Shown: positions 23,641-37,000, numbered from the stretch's first letter. The stretch: DNA of 64,000 bases from Trochalopteron elliotii (GCA_024734555.1 JANPWX010000037.1:1-64000); one strand, 5' to 3'. Numbers and translations: made by a program. Notes: generated by a model not told the origin, from the sequence alone.

Positions 23641-26321
23641 AGGGATCTCTTTGGATGACCTTCTGTGAGACACAGGAGACAATGCCCAAACAGGGAGTAA
23701 ATCTTGCTGCAGAGAGCACATACCAATGGAGGTAACGGGACTGGAGTGTTGCAAGGCATCTGAAGGAAAAAGTACCCAAATAGCTGGCATTGGATAAATG
23801 TGCTTTTCCCATCAACTGGCAACCAGAAATGGTCTCTCCATTTCTGTCAGGTTTTTTCCCAGCAATACTTGCTAGCTGCCAGAGCTGTGACCCTACCTTG
23901 GCTTCACATTTCCTGACCCAAGAATGTTCCCTGTTGACCCTAATCAAAGCTATTTTGAGATGATAACACATTAACAAGTCTCCCCAAGAAAAATGACCTA
24001 TGGCTTATCTGGGTCACCCAACTCCCGGAAAACTGTGACCTCAGCAAACTTTCAGCAACTATTTCAAGAACATGCATTATCTTTGTTGCCTTTGTTATCT
24101 GAAAAAAAGGGGCCTGAATCTGGAACATATTTGTTCAGGACATAACCTATGCTGGATGTGTTTAGAAATGTCATAGTTTGAATTTAGATAGCTGGTGAGC
24201 TAACATGGTAAGAAATTAACCCTTCCCCTCTTGCTCTTCTTTTTCACATAATCCCCTTCTTTCATAAATATTAACTTTCATACTCCCAAATATACCAAAT
24301 ATTGTTGCATTTCTTTGTAAAAAGTCAGTAAAGGCAGCACTAGCTAAACCTGCATGCCCTTTTACATTTTCATTTTAGTAGTTTAAAGCCTTGTCATCTC
24401 AGCTAATTAGACTGTTGTTTGTTGGCTTACTTGGTTGGCTTGCTAGACTGAAGTGACAGCTGCATGAGGTTTAATTGCAGTAGTAAGTTTGGGCAAAAAT
24501 ATTGGAAATATTTAATAGCAGTTGATTACAGGAAAACACTTTGTTTCCCTGCATAAATTAAACCTAATGTTAATCTCATTGCTGTAAGAATCATTTGTAC
24601 TTTCAGTTTATGGCAATTTGACTTGAAATTTTATGAGCGAATAATCACTTTGTGTTCGTGCATTTTTGCCAAATCCATGAGCAACGTGATCACATTTAGC
24701 CCAAACAGTAAACTCTGAAAACTGTGCATGGATAATATGTGCTGCACAGGAGAGTAGGTGTGTTGAGGAGGATGTCACCTGCACCTGCAGGTGTCCCTGA
24801 ACACCATGCACTGGGCTGAGGGCTGGGAGGTTCTCCTTCAATTCCCATTTAGAGCTCAAGGCTCAGCTGGCTGCATCCTGGGAGAAGAGAAAAACACCTT
24901 GACTTGCACAGGCACTGGTGAGGAGCTAGGAGATATTAGGAGTAAAAAAAAACCTGCAGAACAGGGGTGCTCAAGAGGAAGAGTGCAGGAGCCAGAACCT
25001 AGGTGGGTGTAACCCAAGGCAAGCTTGGGGTTCAGCCCACAGTGCCTTTGTTTCTACATTTCTCTGCTGCCAGAATGATCAGCAGGCTTCAGAGCTGGTT
25101 AAATACTTCCAGTGATCCATCTAGAAGAGTCCTGCTTGGTACCCTGCATCCCACTGACAGCACAGAGGAAGATCTGACAAACTGGTTCCATTGTAGTCCT
25201 GCACCATGTAATTTCAGGCAGGTCTGCTCATTTTAAAACAGATCAAATTACAGAGTTCTGCTGCTCTGGGAACGTGTTGTGTGATGCCTGCTTTGTTTCT
25301 TTTAAAAACTGGATGGTGGTCATGGCCAAACACAGCTTCAGAATTTGTAAACTGGTATCTGAGCAGCACTGATCTCACAGCACTGGCTTGTTTAAGCATC
25401 TATAACATAATCACTTGGCAGGGCACAGAGACTGCTGCTCACTAGCCCCATTAAGAAATATACTGTGAAAGAATGAAAACACCAGATCTAATTTCTAAAT
25501 GTTATTGCATGGGTCTGAATAGTTACACCATGCTTTCTTCCATCAACTGCATTAATTTTTGGCTACTGCTTTTAAGCAGAGCTGCCAAAAAAATGTTTAG
25601 ATCAAAGGGACATTCGTAAGCCCTGCAGGGCTCCCTTACCTCATTCAATCATCTTTCTCACAGATATACAGATGCACATTTTTGCTGACTTCAGGGGCAT
25701 TCATATACACAGCAAATCCTCTCTGTCTGATCCCATCTGAGCTGCTCTGTTTTTGTTTATAATAATGCTTGAATTTTCAAGGGACTGTTCTTACATTTAG
25801 CTAACCCTATTTTCCCCAACCCAGATTTAAAGGCAAATGAAGAATTTGACTGAAGTAGTATTTGGAATAGAACTCACTCTGAGAAGGAATAACTTAGGAT
25901 GTTATTTACTTTATATGTTTATTTTAACATAGATCTTCTGACATAGCTGGGTTTTAAATCTGTGTTTTGGAGCAGGCTGGTGTTAAAATATTAATAAAAA
26001 TGATGACGAGTTTCAGTATTAAAAGAGATATGTAAGTGTGGTTTGGAGTTATATAAGATAATTATGTTAAATGCCCTTTACATAGCACTTCTCTGACCAG
26101 ATGGAAGTTACTGGATGTGCTAATCTTGACACCCTTTTAAATAAATGGAAGAGAGTCCCTGGGACTCGTGAACCCTCCAGAGAGATTCTATGAACTGCCT
26201 GGATACATTTAAGCAACAGAAACATCCTGATTTGGTCAGTTCTTTACCAAATTTGATCATGCACAAATGTTGGAAGGCAAAAATCTTCACCAGCCAAATG
26301 ACAAAAGTCAGTATTTAAAAA

Positions 26322-26341
26322 ACAAAGAAAGAAAGAAAGAA
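26322..26341. repeat. (AAAG)n microsatellite
   Basis: Five AAAG/GAAA units in a row, about 400 bp from the 121-bp exon on its 3' (donor) side. Confidence 0.9.
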
Positions 26342-26616
26342 ACAACTCTTTATGGTACAAATTAGGATTTTAAAAGCCTTCGACTTTAGAAGCTGCAGAG
26401 CATTTTAGAGCATGCTCTTGGCTTATCTCACCTTTGAAATCCCAAGACTAATGACAACAAGGGATTTTGTGTGTGTATTTGGAGCATTACAGAGCCTAAG
26501 AAATGAGTGCATCCAGTGAAATTCTACTGCAACATGGTGAGAAGGTTGGGAGATGTTCAAGAAGAGAAAAGGAGGTTTCTTGCCTCAGCATTGCAGTGAA
26601 ACATGCAGGCTCTTAC

Positions 26617-26737
26617 CTTCAGGGAAGCAATCTTCAGGCTCCATCAGCTCCTCAGCAAACTCAGGGATCTGCTCCAGCAGTTCTGCAGGATTTGTCAAAT
26701 CCACTGTGCTGCCTTCAGAAAGACTGATTTCATCAAG
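26617..26737 (-). CDS. SCN5A: Nav1.5-like sodium channel exon: distal II-III linker
   Basis: This 121-bp exon has 40 codons plus one base (phase 0 in, phase 1 out). The acceptor is a pyrimidine-rich tract ending ACAACAAG before CTTGAT. The donor is GAAG before GTAAGA, close to consensus. It encodes [14 protein letters not shown], then [17 protein letters not shown] and MEPEDCFPE. The SEGSTVDL block is shared by vertebrate Nav channels. The block [11 protein letters not shown] is close to human Nav1.5 ([11 protein letters not shown]) and unlike SCN10A, SCN4A or the neuronal SCN1A-3A paralogues, so this exon is the strongest evidence for the SCN5A call. Its 121-bp length agrees with human SCN5A exon 19 as I recall it. 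The segment is cytoplasmic. The donor-side DCFPE differs from the usual DCFTE. A downstream in-frame AG acceptor alternative (before TCTTTC) would break the reading frame and is excluded. Confidence 0.95.
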
Positions 26738-27016
26738 CTTGTTGTCAACAACAGCAAAGATGAGGAAAACAAATTGATCAGTCACCCTGCAGGAAGTAGC
26801 TGAGTTATGATTCCACTAACCAACAGCCCAGGTGAAGCCACCACAACAGAGACATTGCCATGCAATTCCCAAGGTGCCACTCCTTGGTGACAGCTCTGCC
26901 TACCCTGAGACCACGGGCTGACCCATCAACAACAACAACTTAACACACAGAACTTACTTTTTGAAACAAAAAAGAAGCAAAGCACAGAAAGAGAGTGAAC
27001 ACCCATTGAATATTAA

Positions 27017-27124
27017 TCATGGAATCTTAGAATGATTTGGGTTGGAAGGGACCTTCAAGATCATCCATTTCCAGCCCCCCTGCCATGGGCAGGGACACCT
27101 TGCACTAGACCAGGTTGCTCTGGT
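27017..27124 (-). mobile_element. CR1 LINE, 3' fragment
   Basis: ATCATGGAATCTTAGAATGA, TTTGGGTTGGAAGGGACCTT, and CCCCCTGCCATGGGCAGGGA followed by CACTAGACCAGGTTGCTCTG is a well-preserved reverse-complemented CR1 3' end. It begins 280 bp upstream of the acceptor of the 121-bp exon, in the same orientation as the gene. Confidence 0.93.
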
Positions 27125-28252
27125 TAATGGTAGGTGGAACCTTGGAATGATGGACTTCACCTGTGTGACATCCTGAAGGCTCATACCTTTGGGTGGGGGG
27201 TGCCAGAAGTGGGACCTATCTCCTGAAATGCTGATGGGTGAACTGGATGACCTGCCTTGGGTTCCTGTCCTTTGGACCTCATTCCTGAGGTTCCTCACCC
27301 ACAGGTGGTGGGTGAAATCTGCACCTGCTCAGTCAGCACCATGCTCTGCTCCTGCTGACAGCCTCTCCTCCAAGAGGAGCAAAAATCCCTGTGGCCAGGA
27401 TCCAGTCACAGGAAGCCAAATTCCAAATATGTGAGAGGGCTCTTCCTCCTGTCTCAGACTGTGCCTGACTGGCTCTCACCACATGACACGGCCCCTTGCC
27501 CTTCTGTCACACCTTTCTGATCTCCAGGTGATGTAAGAGGAGGAATACATGGCTTTTGGAAGTGTCTCAAGGGCTCTACCACTTGCCTGAAATATCTGAC
27601 ACCATCCTCTTAGGTGCATTGTTTAAATTCAGCATTTCTCAGATCCTCCTCTGCAAAATGGGGCAAAAATATTCCCACTCCCTGAAGCATTGGTTGTCTC
27701 ATCTATTTAGAGCAGGAACTCTCAAGCAGATCTGGGTAAAAAAAAAAGTAATTCTGGGGAATATATTATTTTCAAAATCTGTTTTGAAGGCTGAACTAAT
27801 GATTAAAAGACACATGACACGCGACTCAGTAAGTCACCCAAATATGGAACAGAAATTTCATTTCAGGTTAAACTTTCCTTTTACAGAATCAAGACACTTT
27901 CTTTAGAAAAAAATAGGAAATGTTTCCCCCTATTTCATTTTGCTAGGTAAAATTAAGGATTTCTATTTTGTGTTAATCCAAAATTAAATTTTTCTTGATC
28001 TACTTGTAAATTTTACAAGCTAAATAGTTTGGCCACTAAAGTGAAAGACCTGATATTTGCCGAGTCCTACTCACAGTTTGTTTCTGGATGTATTAGAGCA
28101 TTATCTGGTGTAAGTGGGCAATACCAAAGCTGGTATCTTCTATGGGTCACGGCAATGACAAATATCTCCAAGCAGGAGATGTGTGTTATTTGTGAACTGG
28201 TTTACTCTGTTCTCTGAGTTCCCACTTAGAAGTTTTTGTGCTTTATCTTGCA

Positions 28253-28415
28253 ACACTATTGCCTTCATTTTAAAAAAATGAGGGCAATAATACTTACCCA
28301 TGCTTTTAAACAGCTTGTGAGATAGTTATATGAGAGATGGCACGTACAGATAAAGTATTATTTTCATAAGCATGATGGTGATGGAGTAAGAGACTAGGCA
28401 CAGCTTTATATATTT
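28253..28415 (+). repeat. MIR SINE remnant
   Basis: TTCATTTTAAAAAAATGAGG followed by GCAATAATACTTACCCATGC, then GCTTGTGAGATAGTTATATG and ATAAAGTATTATTTTCATAA follows the MIR core and 3' half (CTCATCTGTAAAATGGGGATAATAATACCTACCTCATAGGG ... GTGAGGATTAAATGAG). Diverged but collinear. Confidence 0.72.
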
Positions 28416-30479
28416 ATTATTAATGTGAAAATGGGCCCTCTGCTTTCCAGCATACACAGTCAATGCAAAATTTATAGCTGAATTCAGAGAAATGCTGAAC
28501 CTGGGGTAAAATGGGCAAGACTGAACATTCCAGCAGCGCTTGCAAGCGGGGGTGGAAGCTACTTGTTTGCAATTAGCTGCAGCATCCAGAAGGTCATAGT
28601 CTTGGCTAGGGTTTTTAATGCTCTACTCAAAAGATCTGCAAACAATTGAGAAGAGACCTTTTAAAGAGAGAGTCAGAACAGAAAGAACAGAACAGGTCCA
28701 AGATATGGATAAAGCTTCTGAAAACCCATATTCAGGATGCAGCTGTCATATAGAGCCCATTTCCTGCAGACTCACAACTGTGTATGATGGTGGAAAAAAA
28801 AGTCATACCAAGTTTTAGCACAGTCAGAACTTTGTGATACTGTTCATTTGGGAATGCATTTAGTCATTATGTGTTCTGTTATGAAGATGTCAAAACAGAT
28901 CACTGAAATAGTCCTAAATCATATGCAGCTGCAGGATGTAGAAAATAGGGGTTCCAATGAGAAGAGAAGCTTTGTTGTGTATAGTTCTTACCAATAGCCA
29001 GAAATCAAAGAAAACTGTGAGAGCAATGTCAGCTTGATAACGTTTTCAACTAGAGAGCTGGATTTAGCAGAGACAGGTTAGGAAATTCACAGAACAATAT
29101 ACAATGAAATTATTATGGACTATTTAGTTATTTATCAGGACAAGTTTCCAGGAAATATTAGAATCCATCAGTGTCAAAGGGAGGTGGGGCACATGCAAGG
29201 CAAACAGACAGGTTTTTGTCTGAAAAGCCTTCAAATAAGAAGAGATAATGAACATGGATTCAGGAAACAGTAAAAGTTTGAGGGTCTGAACAGGGACTAG
29301 AAAAAGGAACCAGACATATGACAGAGAAGGAAAAGATTAGGGATGATTCTGGGAAGGAAGCAAAGGTAACTCTTTGCCAGAAAGGTTAAAGGAATTAAGA
29401 AGGTTTTCATGAACTCAGGGAAGAGTCAGGGACACAATAGCAAATGATGAGGGGAATGTAGCTAATCAAAATTCAGTTGTCTAAGAAAATAAACACTTCT
29501 TCAAATCATCCAGCAAGGGGATCAATAACGAGAAGGGGGAGAGCCTGTTCAAATTAATATATATGTAAGTAGAGAAATATCCAGAAAGCCTATATATAGA
29601 CATACAAACCAGCAGATCCAGGCAAGGCAGGCTGCAGAGCATAAAGGGATCCAATACATCCAGTTAACACATCATTAGCAATCAATAGTGAATGCTCATG
29701 GAAAACTGGAAACGGCCCAGAAGAGCAGCAATAAGTAAACACAACATGAGCTGAGAGAGGAGGAAAAAAGAATAATCATGGGAATCACAGATCACTAAAC
29801 ACCTGCTGTAGCCTGTGATTAAGCTAAATTAAATAAAGACAGAGAGGAGAAAAGGAGAGTGCCTACTTGGAGTGAAATGTCATAGACATAAAGGCAATGA
29901 GGTGGTTCTCCCGTGTGCTAAGAGAACTCTGCACAAACAGGGTGAAAAGAAGTCAAAAGAAGGCAAAAAGGACAAATACAGAACCTCCTCTTTTTTTCCT
30001 GGAATAGGTGTGTGGAGGACGTGTGCCAGGCAGAGGCAACAGGATCTATCAGAGACCCCTTTGGAAGATCTTCCCCTGGTGCATCAATTCATGTTGCAGA
30101 AGGCAGTTTTTAAAGTGTTTGTTAGTGGAATGACTGTTTTAAGTACCCAGACAGGGCTTCCACACCCACTGCTTGTGCCTGTAATAGCAGCAAATTGATC
30201 TGAAAGTGTTTTTCAGAAAGCCTTTTGCAGTGAGACGCTGAAATCTCATCAAAAGTTGATGTTTGCTCAAGGCTCAGCCCTCTTACCTCCCTTCTTCTCT
30301 GCCTCACCTCTGAAAATCAGAGCCTTAATCTATCAAATTGACATATGATATATAAACCTTAAGAAAACAGTTGGATGTCTGTTATAGAAAAGCCTACTTT
30401 TAAAATAAATTGTAATTGGCTCGGGTTCAGCCATTGCTGTGCAGAGAAAAGCCATTCTAAGGACCCAAATATAGCACAA

Positions 30480-31000
30480 ACTTTCTCTTCAGAGGAGGAA
30501 ATCTGTGGGGATTAGGGTCAGCATTATCTTCACTAAAGATATAGAAGAGGTCCTGACCGATATAATCCTCATGTTAGCTGATAATATTAAATTGGAGAGA
30601 GTATTGAAATCGAGGAAGCAGAAGGGAAAAGAGAAGGGAAACATGGAGAGAATATAGCAAAATGGGACGTGATTTTAAAAAAAGTAAAAATGGGCAAGTT
30701 ACAGGAAAATTTCAGTGGACATTTTTGGAAATCTGGAGTAATATTAAAAAAAAATTAGATGTGATTTTGCAGTGGGATATAACGATGTAGAAAACCAAAT
30801 GAAAGCATCATGTCTAGATAATGAGGTATTATTTCTTCTTTTACAGTTCCATAGAAATTGTATTTGGAATATTGTGCTTGCTTCTTGGCAAAAGAGCTCC
30901 AAAAAGGAACAGTTGAAGGAATTGCAAGCAAAGAGGTAAAAAAAATCGGATAAAAGGGCACAGAGATATTAATTTACAAGAAATAATGAAATGAAAGAGC
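30480..31000 (+). mobile_element. Possible ancient CR1/L3-type LINE remnant
   Basis: Weak collinear similarity to the 3' half of L3/CR1-type LINEs. An ATCTTCACTAAAGATATAGA segment is followed by a GATAATATTAAATTGG segment and then TTGGAATATTGTGCTTGCTT, AAAAGAGCTCCAAAAAGGAA. It is heavily diverged and could be unrelated. No reading frame survives. Confidence 0.4.
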
Positions 31001-34000
31001 AATGGTGCATGACTTCAGGGGGTAAGCCCCAGACAACAGGAAACAAGCAACAGTCTATTAAAGTAAGTGATATTAATTCATACAAAGAGAGTGATTGATA
31101 AAATTGGTAAAAGACAATGATGAAATGGCCCTTTGAAAGGGAAAAACAATGGTAAAAAAAGGTTGATATTTAAGGAAATATACCCAGCCATGAGATATTT
31201 CTTTTTAGGACGTGAATTATTCCTTTTGGTAAATGAAGAAATCTAAGTTGCTTGATCCATTTAAAGCCAGATTCCACAGAGTTGTACAAAGCATTTTATG
31301 GGTCAGCATTTTGGCAGAGAAAGCAACCAGCCTGTACTCTGAAGTCTTCTCCACCCGTGACACCAATGATTTTATTTCTATGGTGCCTTTCTGATGATTT
31401 ATACAGCATGAATATTTAATCATATAAAGTACCCTTTACTGACACTGACAGTGTTTTACTCAGAACACGTCCAGCGTTTCCTGTCACTGACAATCACTGA
31501 AAGCCCTCCCTCTTGGGCATACCAAATCTGTTACTCCCTTGCACTTGTTGGCTTTTTTTGGCCAGTTGCAACTTCTTGGGACATTCATCAAAAAATATGA
31601 CGAGCATGTCCTTGTGTGCCTGCACAAAGATTATTGTGGGACCGTGAGTATGTAATGTCCACACGAGATCTGGCCCTCCAAAATAGCATCCTTTGGGCTT
31701 TGCTCTTTTATGTTGGCATTCGTAGCCTCGTGTGAACTTCCGTTTCATTTCAAGTCATCCCTGGATTATTGCCATGTTCCTCCACCTCTTTCTAAGCAGC
31801 TGCAAATAGAACCAGTTATACTCTGCTGTAGAGAGGTGGCATTTGTGTCTCAGGACCCTTTGAAGGTTGAGGGAGGAAATGGGGATTATTTCTTTATCAC
31901 GATGTTGCTGAATATATCGGGGCTAGAATGTTCCTGACTTATCATGACATTTTGTTGTAGCTCTAAGGAAGGGCATAGTTTTCTGGCCTCCCTGTTAGGA
32001 TCACAGGGTTCATTTGCCTTGAAAAGATATTTAAACGTGAAGGATACCTAATCCCCTGAGAGAAAAATGCCTGGCATGGTCTTCTAATTCCTCCTAGTTA
32101 TAATGCTTCTTTACATTGTTTGAAAGTTTTGTGTTTCTTTGCTAAATATACATACATTTTTTTTTCCCTGAGACCAGGATATCAAATACTTGAGTCTCCT
32201 TCCTCTAAATTCAGGATGTTTTCTTTCTGAAGATGAATATACCAAGAAGTACTCTGGCAAGGATTGGCCTTTACAGGAACGCTTCACGGTTGGAGGATTT
32301 CTGGTTCCTGTGAGTGGAATTTATCTCACCTAAGTGCTCCCTTTGTAGTTAATGGAGAGAAATAGGCACTTTGATGAGAACTGTCCTAATGTAAACGCTG
32401 ATTTCCGCTGGAGACACATTTACCTGCCTGCATTGTCTATACAGAGGCCTCAGATGACAAGTTGAGATGCAGATTGTCTACATTTCAGTCAATTCCACCC
32501 CATATGACAACATGAATCAGCAGGCTTGGAGAAGGGGACCCCTGGCTCGGTCTGTTTCCTCTTGTCCTGTCAAGATTTCTCCATGGGATTGCTCCTGCTG
32601 GGCACAAACTTGCCAGCAGTTTTATAGCAGAACTGGGAAGGGTGTGCTGTGTGTGAGCACTGTGCCATCCTTTCCTTTTCATTAGTTTTGGCCCACACAA
32701 CCATCCCTGGTTCCAATCTCAAGGAGCTGTGGAGTTCTCCAAACTCCCAGAATATCCCAAACATCCATTTCCTGGTTTCAAAGAGAGGAATCCATCACTC
32801 TCTAATAATAAAGGCAATGTTATGTCAACAAAATGATAAATTTGAAGGGGAAGAACCCCCAAAAAGTTAGCAACTAGGATACAGGCAATTACACAGCCTG
32901 AAGGCACTCAGTATACAGTACAAACAAATTATTTTTGATATTTATGTTTATAAGGACAACATAATCCTACAACTTGAAAATAAATGTCAATGTGTACACA
33001 TCAAGAAGCAATTAATGCGCTGCACTTTGACCAAATCAGCTGAATAATACCAAAGCTTGCTCTTTAGTTAGTACCTTCACATCAGCTACTTAAATTGTTG
33101 CACCTTTCTTGGGTGTGTGCTAACAAGAAAAGAAATGTTAATCTGTGACAGAGAGCAGATGCCCTCCAGTGAACTCAACATTCAGGTCTGCCAAGTCAGC
33201 AGATGCCATTCCTAGAGCTGCTTTTCAGTGGGAAATCACCTACATATTTTCTCCTAAAATGAGACAGTAACATTATAGATGGCTTTGTGGTTGTTTTTGT
33301 TTTCCCCAAAAGCCTCTTACAATTCCATCTTAATTTAGAATGCACATTTCACAAGCTTTCCAATTATTTTTGTAACTACAAAATCCTCTCTCTTCTTTAC
33401 TAAGACTGTAATACCTATTACACACTATTGCCTTCCTACCCCGTGACAAACATGTATACTTACAAGCCATAAACCCCACATAAACCAGTGGCATGCACTA
33501 TGGAGCTGGTGCAATGAATTTCATGCAGTATCAGGTAGGAAAGTCGTTTGTGTTACCTCTTTTTGCCCTACTGGAGGTGGTGGCTCAGCCTTCAACTGCT
33601 TATCCACGTGCAACTCACTTAACTCTTCATAAATCTCAGAGTTCTGACTCCGGACGCCTGGGCTTTGGCATCGCTGCCCCCTCAGCTGCAGCTGCTTTTC
33701 CTGCTGGAAATAATCCTAGATGGGTTTATTTTCTTTTTCTTTGATAGCATGCTTATTTCTTAAGGAGAACTCTCCAGCTAGAAGAGAAAATAACCTGGAC
33801 TATTCTCGTCAGTGGACGACATCTTAGGGAAAATAGCAAGAAATGAGATAACACAAGTTTATGTTGCAAATTTTGAGCTTTAGCAACTGAAATATGCCAA
33901 GATATCTGGCTGTTGAAAATGGACATACAAATAGACCAGCTTTTTTTTCTGAGCTGTTGTTGCTGAGGAGGGAGGAAATTCCCTTGCCATCTCCATTTTG

Positions 34001-37000
34001 AGCCTGGCTTTGAGACACAAACTTCCTCCAAAGACCTGAGGCGCAGAGAGAGGTGGCTGCCAAATAACCAAGGGGTGTGCTTTGAAAATTCACAATCTGG
34101 TAGTGACACTCAATGTAAAAGCTGGAGAAAGTCACGAGGGCAAAACCCAATATTGTTTTCTACGAGCCTGCTCGAAACAGTGTGAAAAATCCCCACCCCC
34201 AGAGTAGAAAAGATACACACTGGAGGGGAAGAAAATGCAAAGTTCACTGGAAAAGATAAAAGATATCTGAAAATAGATACGGAAAAACTGCAGGTAAACA
34301 CTCAAATGTATGAGGCTCCTATTCAGCAGAACACTTAAGGCTACTTTGCACCCACTGAAGCACACGGGGCTCAACCGCAGGCTGAAAGGAGAGCACACTC
34401 TGAAGCACTTCCCTGAAAGAGGATGGACTCTGGGAGCACAGCAATAATTTTTTCTCTCAGCAAACACATTTGACTAGACCTAGTGCTTGCTGGTAGTGTG
34501 CGTGGTGCCATTAAACCCAGCCGCCTCTTCCTGGGGTGGTGATTATTGCTGCTGAGCTCTCAAGAAGTTCTCCCAGGACTAATGGCAGAGAAAAAGGATG
34601 TTTGCAGGGTTGGTCCCTCCCTCTGGAGGCCCAGGTTCTCTCTTTGTGTGGCTTTATTGATCCACCTGAGGCAGGGATTTCACTGAGAACTCCACAGCTC
34701 ATCACAGCACTGCCACTGTTCATGCCATTACTAACGCAGCTACTAAAATATTAATAAAACCCCAGCCGGAATCAAAGGGCTGTGCTGAATTGCTTACAGA
34801 GGGACTTCCATGCTGAGAAAAAAATTACAAGCATAACTGGATTTCAACAGCAATTATTTAAAGCTATTTATCTTTCATTTGTCCAGCGCTTTTTTTTTCC
34901 TTGGCTTGACTGACATTCAGTGTTATTCAGGTATTAAGCAAATTTCCCTTCCCCAGGGAGCCCCAGACTACCTGCCTCAGTTTTAAAGCCACATCACCAC
35001 AGGAAGTCCCTCAAGAGGTACCCAGAGCAGAAAAACACTTTATTTCAAATGCAACTATCTGAAAGACCAAATGACACAAAGGAAGCAGTTGGTTAAGCAA
35101 ATTGCTCTCTGTATAAATACTTTTGGACTGTCAGGTTTGTACCAGTCTTTTCAAATGTCGTTGTGTGTTTCTGGGAAATTAATTTAAAATCAAATTACTT
35201 GTTTCCTGCTTCGGAGGGCATGTGGTCTAAAATATATTCTAACTTTAATAAATCAGATTATGCATGTCCAAACCTATACCCACTGCACAGGAAGGTACTA
35301 TATACAATTTCTAGTCACACGTTAGCACTGATCTTCATAGGCCAATAACCACTGAGTTGCAGGTATGTCTCTGACAAAAAGTAACACTTTTTAAGGCTTT
35401 TCAGCAGTCTTAATCTTTGGAAATAGTGTAATATTCAGGAGAGAGGCCAGTGTGGAAGGCACAGTACACACAACTAAGGCACTCAGCCATGAAATGTCCT
35501 TTTTTTTAATGCAATGTGCATACAACTTAGTACCAAGTAATCTTAATGGCATGATATTGGTTATAGCATTGGAACAACAGAAACAATTGTTCCATGTTGA
35601 AAGTGCAACACAATCTGAGGTGACATCTCAAGTTCATTTATGCAGAAAGGTTTGTGCACTCAGATTCTGTAGAAACTGTGCACTGTAAGGGGACAGAGCT
35701 GGTAACTCAGCTGATCTGATGAATATTTTAATTGTTAAGCAAATTATTGTGTTAAGCTAGAATCAAATGCCAAATTTACACCAATTCTCTATTTACTAAT
35801 CCCTCTGTGTGGTACCAGGACTTAGCAATGTTCTCCTAGAGACTAAACTCCAGGAAATGTGGACCTGGCTTCTTCCCAGAAATCACACTTGCACCAAGTA
35901 TCCAATGAGTTAACGTTAATTAAAAGTGATTAAATATATCCTGGCAACATATTCAACGGGGGCATCATGCACAGGTGTTCAGACAAGGGTTTCGTTCATC
36001 ATTTGTTTTCACAGACTTGTCCTCTACATTTAGAAGCTGGGAGAAAATGAGTAAGGGAAATAGACTGTTCCAAAGAATCTGGTTGTGTAGACTGATCCCA
36101 AAAGGAGCATTAGGGAATCAACTGAGCTTTTGCAAGCAAGCAATGACAGCCCTGGTGAACCATTCTCTTGAGATGTGACAGTCTCACCTCCAGCACACAG
36201 CACCTGAAAATCGGCAGAGATCTGCCTGGGGAAAGGTGCCTTTGGTTCGTGTTGCTTAACTTTGGGCTGTTTGCTTTTGTCCTGATTCCAGATGATTTGT
36301 TCTTCTGGTGGCAATGGCAGCAGGTCTATCTCCTGTAAAGCTTCCCACCGTGGGTGGTTTACATAATTTATTTTTAATTTTTGTATCGAGCGCCACGTTG
36401 CCAAGGCAATACACATTATGTTAATATTTATCAATTCAGTTGCTTTCTTCATTTGTATAGTAAAAACATTGAATGGTACTAAAACTTTGTGCATGCAAAG
36501 GGGAGGGTTGGGAGCCCAGGACTGACCTCAGCAAAAACCAAAAGTCTGCTCACCTCTGCTCTGAAATGGACCCTAAAAAGAGGTGATCTGCCAACACCAA
36601 AGCAGTGATTAGCACATGGAGGAGGGTGGACAGCGTTGTCCCCTCTCAGGCCAGCTGCAGCACCAGGAAAAACAGCTACTAGATTGGAAACAGCATAATC
36701 TGGGTGACATCTCAAGAGTGCTGGTGCAAGGACCCACATACTTGTTTGCTGACACAAGTAAATGCAAAGGCTCCACACTGCATTGTGTCTCTGAAAAGCA
36801 CAGATCACCTAATTGTTCCAGGCTCAAATGGGGATTAGTGCAAATGCCACTCCTCTGGAAAGAGGACTTGCTGCTGGCAAAACAAGGCAAATACCTGTCA
36901 TCAGCAAGGATTCACTTTATTCCTTCCCCATGGAAATATAATTTTTTCCATACTGTGCAAACAAATTTAGAAAGAGGATCCCAGGACTTGCCTTTCAGAT

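Larger units (their letters stand above)
17463..26616 (-). other. SCN5A: Sodium-channel intron, 9.2 kb
   Basis: GT-AG intron in phase 1 (donor GTAAGA at 26616-26611, acceptor TTACAG at 17468-17463). It contains two CR1 3' fragments near 22560 and 22940, a possible third near 20795, a TA-rich microsatellite at 22318-22374, a GAAA run at 26322-26341, a perfect 9-bp inverted repeat at 17799-17824, and a CpG-dense patch at about 23410-23640. The remainder shows no coding signal. Confidence 0.93.

Noticed and set aside
23507..23977. 156-codon minus-strand open frame
   Set aside because: It spans the CpG patch, shares the interval with other open frames, and shows no domain, splice context or codon pattern. 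The CpG patch itself is kept as a finding.
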